A DNA stretch of 64,000 bases from Micromonospora thermarum (GTDB taxonomy: Bacteria; Actinomycetota; Actinomycetes; Mycobacteriales; Micromonosporaceae), in NCBI RefSeq assembly GCF_012034245.1, contig NZ_JAATEO010000003.1, forward strand, positions 124,001 through 188,000, given 5' to 3'. The stretch's first letter is position 1. The number at the start of each line of letters is the position of its first letter. A model generated the notes under the pieces. It ran no database searches, was not told the origin of the DNA, and saw nothing but the letters and a program-made list of their open reading frames with translations. This document shows positions 32,444 to 40,587 of this stretch, piece after piece. The position numbers and the translations under genes are program-made.

Positions 32444-34207
32444 ATGGCAGGAGCAGCAGCGGAACAGCGCCGGCTCGCCGCCGTGGTGCAGAGCTGGCTC
32501 GGGCGCCCCGTCCTGGTCCTCGGGGACGCGATGCTCGACGAGTGGCGGTTCGCCGAGTCCGAACGGCTCTGCCGGGAGGCACCCGCCCCGGTCCTCACGC
32601 TCCGGCGGCGGATCTCCGCCGCCGGTGGTGCGGCGAACACCGCCGTGAACGTGGCCGCGCTCGGCGGGCGGGTCGCACTGGTCGCCCCGGTCGGCGCGGA
32701 CGTGGCCGGCGACGAGCTGCACGACTGCCTCGACCGGGCCGCCGTCTGGGACCGGACGGTCAGCCAGCCGGGCCGCCCGACGCCCGTCAAGCGGCGCATG
32801 CTGGCCGGCAACCAGATCCTGCTCCGGGAGGACTCCGGCGACCCCGAGGACACACTCGACGACGAGGCCGTGGCCCGGCTGCTCACCGCGCTCGACTGCG
32901 CCACGGAGGAGCTGCGGGCGGTCGCCGGCGGCGAGGCGCCGACCCTGGTGGTCTGCGACTACGCGTTGGGCGCGCTGCCCGCGCCGGTCCGCGCCTGGCT
33001 GGTGGCCAACCGGGAGCGGTACGCGACGGTCGCGCTCGACGCGCACGACCTCGCCGACTGGCGGGGCCTCGCCCCGACGGTGGTGACGCCGAGCTTCGCC
33101 GAGGCGAGCCGGCTGCTCGCCCGCGCGGCGGCCCGACCCAGCACCAACGCCCTGCACCTGGACCACCCCGGCGGCGACCCGCCCGACGGCCCCTCCGAGC
33201 TGACCGTGGGCGTGGCGCCCGGCGACGGCTCCTGCGCCCGGCTCGGGCCGACCGGCGAACCGGGCCCCGGCGAGGACCGGGTGGCGATGACCGGGGACGG
33301 TCTCAGCGTCACCGGAACCGGCGTCACCGTGAACGCGACCGCCGGCGAGGGGGTGGACCGGGCGGTGCTGGCCGAGGCCCGCCTGGCCGAACTGCGGGCG
33401 CACACCGGCGCCGACGTCGTGGCGGTGACCCTGGACACCGACGGTGCGGTGGTCGGCGGGCCCGACGGGGAGCGCCGCCGCAGCCACAGCACGCCGGTGC
33501 CGGCCAGCCACGCGGTGGGGGCCGGGGACGCGTACCTCGCGGCCATGACGCTCGCGCTGGCCGCCGACGCGCCGCTGCCGACCGCCGCGCAGCTGGCCCA
33601 GCTCGCGGCCACCATCACCGTCTCGGACACCGGCACCTGCGTGTGCCGTCGGGAGGACCTGCTCACCGCGCTCGACCAGCCGGCCGAGACCGACGGCCGG
33701 CCCACCCTGGTGGATGCCGACGAGCTGGCGGCGATCGCCGACGAGCACCGGCGCGCCGGCCGCTCGGTCGTCTTCACCAACGGCTGCTTCGACGTGCTGC
33801 ACCGGGGTCACGTCCGGTACCTGGAGCAGGCCCGCGCGCTCGGCGACCTGCTGGTGGTGGCCGTCAACTCCGACGGCAGCGTCCGCCGGCTCAAGGGCGC
33901 GGACCGACCGGTGAACCCGGTCGAGGACCGGGTGGCCCTGCTGGCCGCACTGGCCTGTGTGGACCACGTGGTCGTCTTCGAGGAGGACTCGCCGGCCCGG
34001 CTCATCGAGACCGTCCGCCCCGACGTGTACGTCAAGGGCGGCGACTACCCGCCGGAGATGGTGCCGGAGGCACCGCTGGTGCGCCGCCTCGGCGGGCAGG
34101 TCCGCACCCTCGGGTACGTGCCGGACCGGTCCACCTCGGCGATCATCGACCGGATCCGCGCGCACGGCCAGGACGTGACCACCGACGCGGCGGCGGGCCA
34201 GGCGTGA
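32444..34207 (+). CDS. hldE: Bifunctional heptose-7-phosphate kinase / heptose-1-phosphate adenylyltransferase
   Basis: 587 residues. The N-terminal PfkB kinase (about 1-410) shows RRRISAAGGAANTAVNVAAL, NQILLREDSGDPED and the catalytic-base motif VGAGDAYLAAM. The C-terminal cytidylyltransferase-like domain (about 430-570) shows VFTNGCFDVLHRGHVRYLEQ with the HxGH motif and VYVKGGDYPPE. It makes ADP-heptose from heptose 7-phosphate with a phosphatase encoded elsewhere. A Gly/Pro-rich insertion of about 75 residues (LDHPGGDPPDGPSELTVGVA onward, near 228-300) splits the kinase. The GTGA overlap couples it to the glycosyltransferase gene downstream. Confidence 0.88.
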   Translation: MAGAAAEQRRLAAVVQSWLGRPVLVLGDAMLDEWRFAESERLCREAPAPVLTLRRRISAAGGAANTAVNVAALGGRVALVAPVGADVAGDELHDCLDRAAVWDRTVSQPGRPTPVKRRMLAGNQILLREDSGDPEDTLDDEAVARLLTALDCATEELRAVAGGEAPTLVVCDYALGALPAPVRAWLVANRERYATVALDAHDLADWRGLAPTVVTPSFAEASRLLARAAARPSTNALHLDHPGGDPPDGPSELTVGVAPGDGSCARLGPTGEPGPGEDRVAMTGDGLSVTGTGVTVNATAGEGVDRAVLAEARLAELRAHTGADVVAVTLDTDGAVVGGPDGERRRSHSTPVPASHAVGAGDAYLAAMTLALAADAPLPTAAQLAQLAATITVSDTGTCVCRREDLLTALDQPAETDGRPTLVDADELAAIADEHRRAGRSVVFTNGCFDVLHRGHVRYLEQARALGDLLVVAVNSDGSVRRLKGADRPVNPVEDRVALLAALACVDHVVVFEEDSPARLIETVRPDVYVKGGDYPPEMVPEAPLVRRLGGQVRTLGYVPDRSTSAIIDRIRAHGQDVTTDAAAGQA

Positions 34208-35082
34208 ACCGTCCGCTCGACCTCGGCGCCCCCGACCAGTTCCGCGCCGAGCGGCACCTCGACGTGCTGATCCCCACCCGGAACCGGCCGGCCGAACTGG
34301 CGGTCACCCTGTCCGGGCTGGCCGCCCAGGAGGGCGTGCCCGGCTTCGGGGTGGTGGTCAGCGACCAGTCCGACGGGGAGCCCGCGTACGCGCACCCGGC
34401 GGCGGCCACCATGGTCCGGGCGCTGCGCCACCGGGGGCACCCGGTGCTGCTCACCCGCCGGCTGCCGCGCCGCGGTCTGGCGGAGCACCGGGCGTCGCTG
34501 CTGGCCGCCTCGGCCGCCCGGTACGTGCTCTGCCTCGACGACGACGTGTGGCTGGAACCCGGTACGCTGCGCCGACTGGTCACCGCCATGGAGGAGCTGC
34601 GCTGCGGTTTCGTCGGCAACGCGGTGCACGGCCTGTCGTACGTCGACGACGTGCGCCCGGAGACGCACCGGCACTACGAGGAGTGGGACGGGCCGCCGGT
34701 GCCGGAGCGGATCCGCCCGGGCACCCCGGAGTGGCACCGCGCGTCGATCCACCCGGCGGCGAACCTGCTGCACGTGACGGAGAAGCAGAACCTGCCGCCG
34801 GGGGCGTGGCGGGCGTACAAGGTGTCCTGGATCGGCGGCTGCGTGCTGTACGACCGGGCGAAGCTGCTCGACGCGGGCGGCTTCGACTTCTGGCGGCGGG
34901 TGCAGGAGAAGCACCAGGGCGAGGACGTCGCCGCCCAGCTCGCCGTGCTGGCGCGCCACGGCGGCGCCGGAATCCTGCCCAGCGGCGCGTACCACCTGGA
35001 GTCCCCGACCACGGTCACCGAGCGCGAGGTGGAGGCGTGGGAGGTGGTCCTCGCCGAGGAGGACGCCCGGCAACCGGCCTGA
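34204..35082 (+). CDS. Glycosyltransferase family 2
   Basis: 292 residues of the GT-A fold. The start LDVLIPTRNRPAELAVTLSG is the nucleotide-binding strand, and the metal-binding DxD-like motif is VLCLDDDVWLEPGTL (Asp near residues 115-117). SWIGGCVLYDRAKLLDAGGF and EKHQGEDVAAQLAVLA form the acceptor side. The GTG start overlaps the hldE stop. Together with hldE and the convergent heptosyltransferase gene it forms a small heptose-glycan locus. The acceptor is unknown. Confidence 0.85.
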   Translation: MNRPLDLGAPDQFRAERHLDVLIPTRNRPAELAVTLSGLAAQEGVPGFGVVVSDQSDGEPAYAHPAAATMVRALRHRGHPVLLTRRLPRRGLAEHRASLLAASAARYVLCLDDDVWLEPGTLRRLVTAMEELRCGFVGNAVHGLSYVDDVRPETHRHYEEWDGPPVPERIRPGTPEWHRASIHPAANLLHVTEKQNLPPGAWRAYKVSWIGGCVLYDRAKLLDAGGFDFWRRVQEKHQGEDVAAQLAVLARHGGAGILPSGAYHLESPTTVTEREVEAWEVVLAEEDARQPA

Positions 35083-35089
35083 CCCGCTC

Positions 35090-36193
35090 TCACGCCAGCA
35101 GCTCGCGGGCGGCCTCCAGCACCTCGACGGTCGGGACGTCGGTCACGAAGGAGTCCCGGTGCGGACACTCGCCGTCGCCGGGGCGGTGCGGGTAGATGCC
35201 CGGGGTGCAGTCGACGCCGCAGACCGGGCAGTGCACGGCCCAGGAACTGATCGGGCGGTGCCGGCCGCGCAGCGGGTTCGCCGTGTTGATGAGGTTGCCG
35301 ACCCAGAAGATGCCCACCGTGGCGGTACCCACCGCCGCCGCCAGGTGCAGCGGGCCGGTGTCGTTGGAGACGACCAGGGCGCAGTCGGCGTAACAGGCCG
35401 CCAGTCCGCCCAGGCTGAGCGTGCCGACCAGCGGCCGGACCGGCACCCCGGCCGCCGCGACCACCCCGTCCACCACCTCCTGCTCGCCGGGCGTGCCGGT
35501 GACCAGCACCTCGTAGCCGTCGCCGTGCAGTTCCCGGGCCACCTCGGCGAATCGCTCCGGGGGCCAGCGCCGCCGGGTGTCGGTGGCGCCCGGGTGCAGC
35601 GCCACCCGTGGTCGCCGCGGCGGGCCGAGCACCTCGGCCGCCTCGGTCCGGTCGGCGTCGGTCACCGCCAACGTCGGCACGATCGTGGTGGCCGGGGCGC
35701 CGACCAGCGCCGCGACCTCCAGGTAGCGGATCACCTCGTGCTGGTAGTAGACGTACCGGATCCAGCGGTCCAGCGGCGGCGCGTCCTCGGCGCGGAGGCC
35801 GGCGGTCAGCCGCGCGCCGAGAGCGGCGACGACCGGGTTGGAGTTGGCGCCGCCGCCGTGCACCTGCAACGCCAGGTCGAAGCGTTCCTTGCGGGCCGCC
35901 GCGAGGAAGTCCTCCATCGCCGACTCCGGTTCGCCCGGGTCCGGGGCGCGGATCCCGGGCGCGGGCGGGACCACCAGGACGCGGTCCACCGGGCCGGGCC
36001 GGTCGCGCCAGAGCTTCGCGTGCCAGGGCGCGCCGAGCAGCACGATCTCCGCCCCGGGGTACGCGGCCCGCAACGCGTCCAGCGTCGGCAGGATGAAGAT
36101 GAAGTCGCCGAGCGCGTTGGCCCGGAGCACGGCGATCCGCTCGACGTCGGGCACGCGCTCGGCGGTCGGGCCGAGCAGGGTCGGGGCGGCCAC
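35090..36193 (-). CDS. ADP-heptose glycosyltransferase, GT9 (heptosyltransferase-like)
   Basis: 367 residues. GT9 motifs: RIAVLRANALGDFIFILPTL at the N-terminus, VALHPGATDTRRRWPPERFA and VVSNDTGPLHLAAAVGTATV for donor binding. A Cys-rich stretch near the C-terminus (AVHCPVCGVDCTPG, then GECPHRDSF) could bind a metal. It should transfer heptose from ADP-heptose, fitting the adjacent convergent hldE. In Gram-positive actinobacteria the acceptor is not lipopolysaccharide; a cell-wall glycan or natural product is possible. The GTG at 36193 is the start. Confidence 0.87.
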   Translation of the reverse strand: MAAPTLLGPTAERVPDVERIAVLRANALGDFIFILPTLDALRAAYPGAEIVLLGAPWHAKLWRDRPGPVDRVLVVPPAPGIRAPDPGEPESAMEDFLAAARKERFDLALQVHGGGANSNPVVAALGARLTAGLRAEDAPPLDRWIRYVYYQHEVIRYLEVAALVGAPATTIVPTLAVTDADRTEAAEVLGPPRRPRVALHPGATDTRRRWPPERFAEVARELHGDGYEVLVTGTPGEQEVVDGVVAAAGVPVRPLVGTLSLGGLAACYADCALVVSNDTGPLHLAAAVGTATVGIFWVGNLINTANPLRGRHRPISSWAVHCPVCGVDCTPGIYPHRPGDGECPHRDSFVTDVPTVEVLEAARELLA

Positions 36194-36200
36194 GTGACCC

Positions 36201-36737
36201 CTACGGCCGGTCGAGCTCGGTGTCGGGGTGGTGCAGCTCCCGGTCCGCGGCCGGGTCGACCGGCTTCGGCGTACCCCCGGTGAAGCCGCGCGTGCCGGTG
36301 CGGCCGACGGTGATGGTGCGCGGCGCGGGCCGCGCGGCCCGGGGCAGTCGCACCCGGAGCAGGCCGTGGTCCATCACCGCGTCGATGGCGTCCGGGTCCA
36401 CCCGCGAGGGCAGGTCCACCCGGTACTCGAAGCCGCGGGTCTCGAAGCCGCCCGGGATGCCGTGGTCCGCGTTGACCTCGGCCTCCGACCGGGCCCGTAC
36501 GCACAGCTCGCGGTCGTCCAACTCGACCGCCACCTCCTCGGGCGCCACGCCGGGCAGCCGTACCACGACCTCCCAGCCGTCGGCGGTCTCGTTCAGCTCC
36601 AGGTCGGGCGAGCCGGAGCGGCCCCCGACCAGCCGGCTCAGCTCGGCGCGCAGCGACTGCAACTCGCCCATCGGGTCCCACCCCTGCTGCCGGCCGCGCC
36701 AACCCCGACCGAGACCGCCACCTGACTGTTCGCTCAT
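36201..36737 (-). CDS. Hsp20/alpha-crystallin small heat-shock protein
   Basis: 178 residues. The alpha-crystallin domain (about 42-135) shows LELNETADGWEVVVRLPGVA, VELDDRELCVRARSEAE and the closing YRVDLPSRVDPDAIDAVMDH, then GLLRVRLPR with an LxVxLP-like end. The N-terminus is Gly/Arg-rich and the C-terminus is Pro-rich. It holds unfolding proteins in stress. ATG overlaps the DUF2231 stop (ATGA), so both genes form an operon read from the SigB-like promoter at 37286-37310. Confidence 0.88.
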   Translation of the reverse strand: MSEQSGGGLGRGWRGRQQGWDPMGELQSLRAELSRLVGGRSGSPDLELNETADGWEVVVRLPGVAPEEVAVELDDRELCVRARSEAEVNADHGIPGGFETRGFEYRVDLPSRVDPDAIDAVMDHGLLRVRLPRAARPAPRTITVGRTGTRGFTGGTPKPVDPAADRELHHPDTELDRP

Positions 36738-37240
36738 CTCACCTCTCCGATCCGCTGGGTGGTCGCCGGGGACCGCAGCGAGCTGGGCGCGTCCAGGTTG
36801 GCGTCGCGGTCGACGCCGACGCCGAGCCGGTCGACCAGTTCCCCACCGAGCCAGGCGCTGATGCCGAGGATGGCCAGGGCGACGACCTCGATCGCGATGA
36901 GCGCGCCGCCGGCCGCCCGGGAGTCGGCGTTGAGCCGGACCGCCCAGACCGCGGCGAAGAGCAGGATCACCGCCACGTTCGCGGCGGCGTGGGTGAGGGC
37001 CACCCGCTTGGCGCGGGTGCCGGTCGGGATGGCGAACAGGTCGAACGTCCCGGCCGCCGCGGCCAGCAGGCCGCCGACCAGCCCGACGGTGATGTTCCAG
37101 TACGCGACCTCGCCGAGGAAGTCCGGACCGCCCACGGTGTCGACGATGTCGAAGAGCACCGCGGTCACGAGCAGGGCGACCGGGAACATCACCAGCATCG
37201 GGTGGACGGGGTGGCCCAGCACCTTGAGTCGGCTCTCCAT
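36734..37240 (-). CDS. DUF2231 membrane protein
   Basis: 168 residues with four hydrophobic segments, starting VLGHPVHPMLVMFPVALLVT, the conserved HPxHP-like signature of DUF2231, then LVGGLLAAAAGTFDLFAIPT and VAVILLFAAVWAVRL. Function unknown; related proteins sit near stress and redox genes. First gene of the operon with hsp20. AGGAGG lies about 10 nt before its ATG. Confidence 0.85.
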   Translation of the reverse strand: MESRLKVLGHPVHPMLVMFPVALLVTAVLFDIVDTVGGPDFLGEVAYWNITVGLVGGLLAAAAGTFDLFAIPTGTRAKRVALTHAAANVAVILLFAAVWAVRLNADSRAAGGALIAIEVVALAILGISAWLGGELVDRLGVGVDRDANLDAPSSLRSPATTQRIGEVR

Positions 37241-37285
37241 GACCGGGCCTCCTGCTCGGGTCCTGCCGGCGGGTCGGGTGAGGCG

Positions 37286-37310
37286 GTACCCCTGCCTCCG
37301 GCGGGCAAAC
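37286..37310 (-). promoter_or_regulatory. SigB/SigF-type promoter for DUF2231-hsp20
   Basis: On the minus strand GTTT (37310-37307), a 15-nt spacer and GGGTAC (37291-37286) match the actinobacterial GTTT-N14-16-GGGTA consensus. It lies 46 nt before the DUF2231 start. Confidence 0.65.
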
Positions 37311-37388
37311 CTCGCCCTGGTGGGGGCCGCCTAGGCTGTGGAACGGCGGTACGTCGCCACCACGGTCAACGGAACGGGGGAGGCTCAC

Positions 37389-38006
37389 GTGACGGTGGAG
37401 ATCACCACACACGAGGAACTGCGGGAACTGCTCGGCACGCCGGCACCCCGGGCCGCCGCGAAGGAGCGGACGCGCCTGCACGAGCGCGACCGCCAGTGGC
37501 TGGCCGCGTCCCCGTTCTGCCTGGTCGCCACGGCCGGCGCGGACGGCACCTGCGACGTGTCGCCGAAGGGTGACCCGCCCGGCTTCGCCCTCGTGCTCGA
37601 CGACACGACCATCGCCATCCCCGAGCGGCCCGGCAACAAGCGCGCCGACGGCTACCGCAACATCCTCGACAACCCGCACGTCGGGCTGATCTTCCTCATC
37701 CCCGGGCGCACCGACACCCTGCGGATCAACGGGCGGGCCCGGCTGCTGCGCGACGCGCCGTTCTTCGACTCCATGGTGGTCAACGGGCACCGCCCGGTGC
37801 TCGCCGTCGTGGTGGAGATCGAGCAGATCTTCTACCACTGCGCGAAGGCGTTCCTCCGGTCCGACCTGTGGCGGCCGGAGACCTGGTCACCGGACGTACT
37901 GCCGTCCCGGGCGCGCCTGGTCAAGGAGGTGGAGGCGCCGGCGGAGAGCCTCGCCGACCTGGAACGCCACTACGGCCCGGAGTACACCCGCCGCCTCTAC
38001 GTCTGA
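37389..38006 (+). CDS. PPOX-fold FMN flavoprotein (MSMEG_1061-like)
   Basis: 205 residues. Split-barrel flavin fold: RDRQWLAASPFCLVATAGAD, CDVSPKGDPPGFALVLDDTT, then IPERPGNKRADGYRNILDNP and IFLIPGRTDTLRINGRARLL. I recall the family as FMN-dependent PPOX proteins of the MSMEG_1061 group. Substrate unknown. It is divergent from the DUF2231-hsp20 operon. GGGGGAGGCTCAC precedes the GTG, giving an RBS 5-9 nt upstream. Confidence 0.8.
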   Translation: MTVEITTHEELRELLGTPAPRAAAKERTRLHERDRQWLAASPFCLVATAGADGTCDVSPKGDPPGFALVLDDTTIAIPERPGNKRADGYRNILDNPHVGLIFLIPGRTDTLRINGRARLLRDAPFFDSMVVNGHRPVLAVVVEIEQIFYHCAKAFLRSDLWRPETWSPDVLPSRARLVKEVEAPAESLADLERHYGPEYTRRLYV

Positions 38007-38017
38007 GCCGACCGGAC

Positions 38018-38041
38018 GTTTGAGCTGACGGCCGAGGGTAC
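38018..38041 (+). promoter_or_regulatory. SigB/SigF-type promoter for SRPBCC gene
   Basis: GTTT (38018-38021), 14-nt spacer, GGGTAC (38036-38041). Transcription would start near 38048, just at the beginning of the folded leader at 38045-38099. Confidence 0.7.
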
Positions 38042-38044
38042 TGA

Positions 38045-38099
38045 TTCCTTCGACGGCCGCTGTACGCAGCGGCAACCCCCTGGACACGGGTCGAAGGAA
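38045..38099 (+). promoter_or_regulatory. Folded 5' leader that covers the SRPBCC ribosome binding site
   Basis: A perfect 10-bp stem TTCCTTCGAC (38045-38054) / GTCGAAGGAA (38090-38099) encloses a second perfect hairpin, GCCGCTG-TACG-CAGCGGC (38056-38073). GAAGGAAGGA, the likely Shine-Dalgarno region 13 nt before the GTG, is inside the outer stem. The design suggests control of translation, for example by temperature or a ligand. Confidence 0.5.
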
Positions 38100-38111
38100 G
38101 GACGGACGACC

Positions 38112-38822
38112 GTGGAGAAGTCCATCGAGGTGCAGGTGCCGGTTCGCACCGCCTACAACCAGTGGACCCAGTTCGAGGAGTTCCCGAAGTTCATGGGCGG
38201 CGTCCGCGAGGTACGCCAGCTCGACGACCGGCGGATGCACTGGGTCGCCGAGATCGCCGGGGTCCGGCGCGAATGGGACGCGACGATCCTGGAGCAGGTG
38301 CCCGACCGTAAGGTCGCCTGGGCTGCGACCGAGGGCGCGACCAACGCCGGCGCGGTCTACTTCCAGCCGGTCGACACCGACCGCACGATGGTCCGGCTGC
38401 ACCTGGAGTACGAGCCCGAGGGGCTGGTCGAGAAGACCGGCGACAAGCTGAACGTCGTCGAGCGGCAGGCCGAGTCCGACCTGGAGCGGTTCAAGTCGTT
38501 CATCGAGAGCCGGGGCGCCGAGACCGGTGCCTGGCGCGGCACGGTCGACACCGGCGCCGGCGTCGGCACGCCGGGCGTCGAGTACGCCGCGGGCACCCGG
38601 GGCGACAGCGGCAAGGCCGGTGTCTCCGGCACGGCGGTGGCCGCCGGAGCGACGGTGGCCGGCGCGGCGGTCGCCGGGGCCGCGGCTGCCGTGTCGAAGC
38701 ACCGCGCCGACGGCGACGAGGACGACACGCCGACACCCGCCACCGAGACGGAGTACGTGGTGACGGACGTCCCCGAGAGTGGCGTCGCCAGCTACCAGCC
38801 GGAGCCCCGGCGAAGCCTCTGA
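38112..38822 (+). CDS. SRPBCC (polyketide-cyclase-like) protein, probable stress protein
   Basis: 236 residues. The START-like SRPBCC domain occupies about 1-145: VEKSIEVQVPVRTAYNQWTQ, FEEFPKFMGGVREVRQLDDR, VRLHLEYEPEGLVEKTGDKL. A low-complexity Gly/Ala-rich region follows (VAAGATVAGAAVAGAAAAV, about 178-198), hydrophobic enough for a membrane-associated helix, then an acidic tail. Such proteins are often in SigB-type stress regulons, which fits the promoter. GTG start. A hairpin terminator follows at 38840. Confidence 0.8.
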   Translation: MEKSIEVQVPVRTAYNQWTQFEEFPKFMGGVREVRQLDDRRMHWVAEIAGVRREWDATILEQVPDRKVAWAATEGATNAGAVYFQPVDTDRTMVRLHLEYEPEGLVEKTGDKLNVVERQAESDLERFKSFIESRGAETGAWRGTVDTGAGVGTPGVEYAAGTRGDSGKAGVSGTAVAAGATVAGAAVAGAAAAVSKHRADGDEDDTPTPATETEYVVTDVPESGVASYQPEPRRSL

Positions 38823-38839
38823 CCGTGCGTCGCCCGGAC

Positions 38840-38878
38840 GGGCCCGGTAGCCCCCGCTCGCGGGATGGCGCCGGGCCC
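38840..38878. terminator. Hairpin terminator between convergent genes
   Basis: GGGCCCGG (38840-38847) pairs with CCGGGCCC (38871-38878). It lies between the SRPBCC gene and the convergent acyl-CoA dehydrogenase gene. Confidence 0.5.
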
Positions 38879-38946
38879 TCCGGCTGCCCGGTACACGGTT
38901 CCCGTGCCGTCAGGCCGCCTGCGGCTGACCAGTCACCGTCCACGGC

Positions 38947-40587
38947 TCACGCCTGCGGTGAGCCCACCTTCGGGGTGGCCCGGTCGATGATCGCCGCGTG
39001 GTCGACGCCCGCCGGCAGCGTCCCGTACGCGTAGCCGTGCTCGCCGCCGAGCCGGGACGCGCAGAAGGCGTCCGCCACGGTCGGGTGGCCGTGGCGCACC
39101 AGCAGCGAGCCCTGCAGCACGAGCGCGAGCCGCTCCACCACGTGCCGGGCCCGCAGTTCCGCCTCACCCGGGTCGGCCAGCTCGGCGCGCAGCCGCCGCA
39201 CCGCCGCGTCGAGCCGTGCGTCCGCGCCGGCGGCGGCGTCCACCTCCGCCTCGAAGGCGGCCAGCACCTGCGGCTCGCGGGTCAGGGCGCGCAGCACGTC
39301 CAGCGCGGCCACGTTGCCCGACCCCTCCCAGATCGAGTTCAGCGGCGACTCGCGGAACAACCGCGGCATCCCCGACTCCTCGACGTAGCCGTTGCCGCCC
39401 AGGCATTCGAGGGCCTCGGCGGCGTGGCCCGGCCAGCGCTTGCACACCCAGTACTTGCCGACCGCGACGGCCAACCGCTTGACGGCGGTCTCGCCGGCGT
39501 CGCCGCGCGCCGAACGGTCCGTGGCGCCCGCCAGCCGCAGCATGAGTACGGTCGCCGCCTCCGACTCCACCGCCAGGTCGGCCAGCACGTTGCGCATCAG
39601 CGGCTGGTCGACCAGGTAGCGGCCGAAGGCCCGGCGGTGCGCCGCGTGGTGGACCGCGGTGATCACTCCCTGGCGCATCCCGGCCGCCGCGCCGATCAGG
39701 CAGTCGAGCCGGGTCATGTTGACCATGTCGATGATCGTGCGGACCCCCCGGCCCTCGTCCCCGACCCGCCAGGCCACCGCGTGCTCGTACTCGATCTCCG
39801 ACGACGCGTTGGACCGGTTGCCGAGCTTCTCCTTGAGCCGCATCAGGCGCATCGGGTTGCGCGTGCCGTCGGGCAGCACCCGGGGGACCAGGAAACAGGT
39901 GAGCCCGCCGGGGGCCTGGGCGAGCGTGAGGAACAGGTCGCACATCGGCGCGGAGGTGAACCACTTGTGCCCGACGAGCCGGTAGCTGCCGTCCGGCTCG
40001 GGCCGGGCGGTGGTGGTGTTGGCACGGACGTCCGACCCGCCCTGCTTCTCCGTCATCGACATGCCCGCCAGCAGTCCGCGCTTGCCCTGCGGCGGACGCA
40101 GCCCCGGGTCGTACGCCGAGGCGGTCAGCAACGGCTCGTACCGCGCCGCCAGTTCCGGGGCGTGCCGTAGGGCCGGCACCGCCGCGTACGTCATCGAGAT
40201 CGGGCAGCCGTGCCCCGCGTCCGGCCGCCACGTGTAGAACTTCGCGGCGCGGGCGACGTGCGCGCCCGGCCGGTCGTCGGCCCACGGCGCGCCGTGCAGA
40301 CCGTGGGTCACCGCCGTCCGCATCAGCTCGTGCCAGGACGGGTGGAACTCCACCTCGTCGACGCGGTGGCCGTAGCGGTCGTGGGTACGCAGCACCGGCG
40401 GGTACTCGTTGGCCAGCCGGCCGTGCTCGATCGCCTCCGCGCCGCCGCCGAGCCGGCCGAGGTCGTGCAGCTCGGCGGCCGCCCAGCCGGCACCCTCCCG
40501 GTCGAGGCCCTCCAGCAGTGCCGGGTCGTCCGCCGCGTCGTAGCCGACCAGCGGGGGAACCTGGTTGAACACCTCGTGCGTCGTCAC
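38947..40587 (-). CDS. Acyl-CoA dehydrogenase, AidB-like
   Basis: 546 residues, longer than typical acyl-CoA dehydrogenases and matching the AidB/isovaleryl-type group with an N-terminal extension (EVFNQVPPLVGYDAADDPAL). Core motifs: GMSMTEKQGGSDVRANTTTA for substrate and flavin binding, GHKWFTSAPMCDLFLTLAQA, RLDCLIGAAAGMRQGVITAV, and the C-terminal ECLGGNGYVEESGMPRLFRE, where Glu is in the expected catalytic region. AidB relatives protect DNA from alkylation or oxidise acyl-CoA. The GTG at 40587 overlaps the TetR stop, so the regulator and enzyme form an operon. Confidence 0.87.
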   Translation of the reverse strand: MTTHEVFNQVPPLVGYDAADDPALLEGLDREGAGWAAAELHDLGRLGGGAEAIEHGRLANEYPPVLRTHDRYGHRVDEVEFHPSWHELMRTAVTHGLHGAPWADDRPGAHVARAAKFYTWRPDAGHGCPISMTYAAVPALRHAPELAARYEPLLTASAYDPGLRPPQGKRGLLAGMSMTEKQGGSDVRANTTTARPEPDGSYRLVGHKWFTSAPMCDLFLTLAQAPGGLTCFLVPRVLPDGTRNPMRLMRLKEKLGNRSNASSEIEYEHAVAWRVGDEGRGVRTIIDMVNMTRLDCLIGAAAGMRQGVITAVHHAAHRRAFGRYLVDQPLMRNVLADLAVESEAATVLMLRLAGATDRSARGDAGETAVKRLAVAVGKYWVCKRWPGHAAEALECLGGNGYVEESGMPRLFRESPLNSIWEGSGNVAALDVLRALTREPQVLAAFEAEVDAAAGADARLDAAVRRLRAELADPGEAELRARHVVERLALVLQGSLLVRHGHPTVADAFCASRLGGEHGYAYGTLPAGVDHAAIIDRATPKVGSPQA

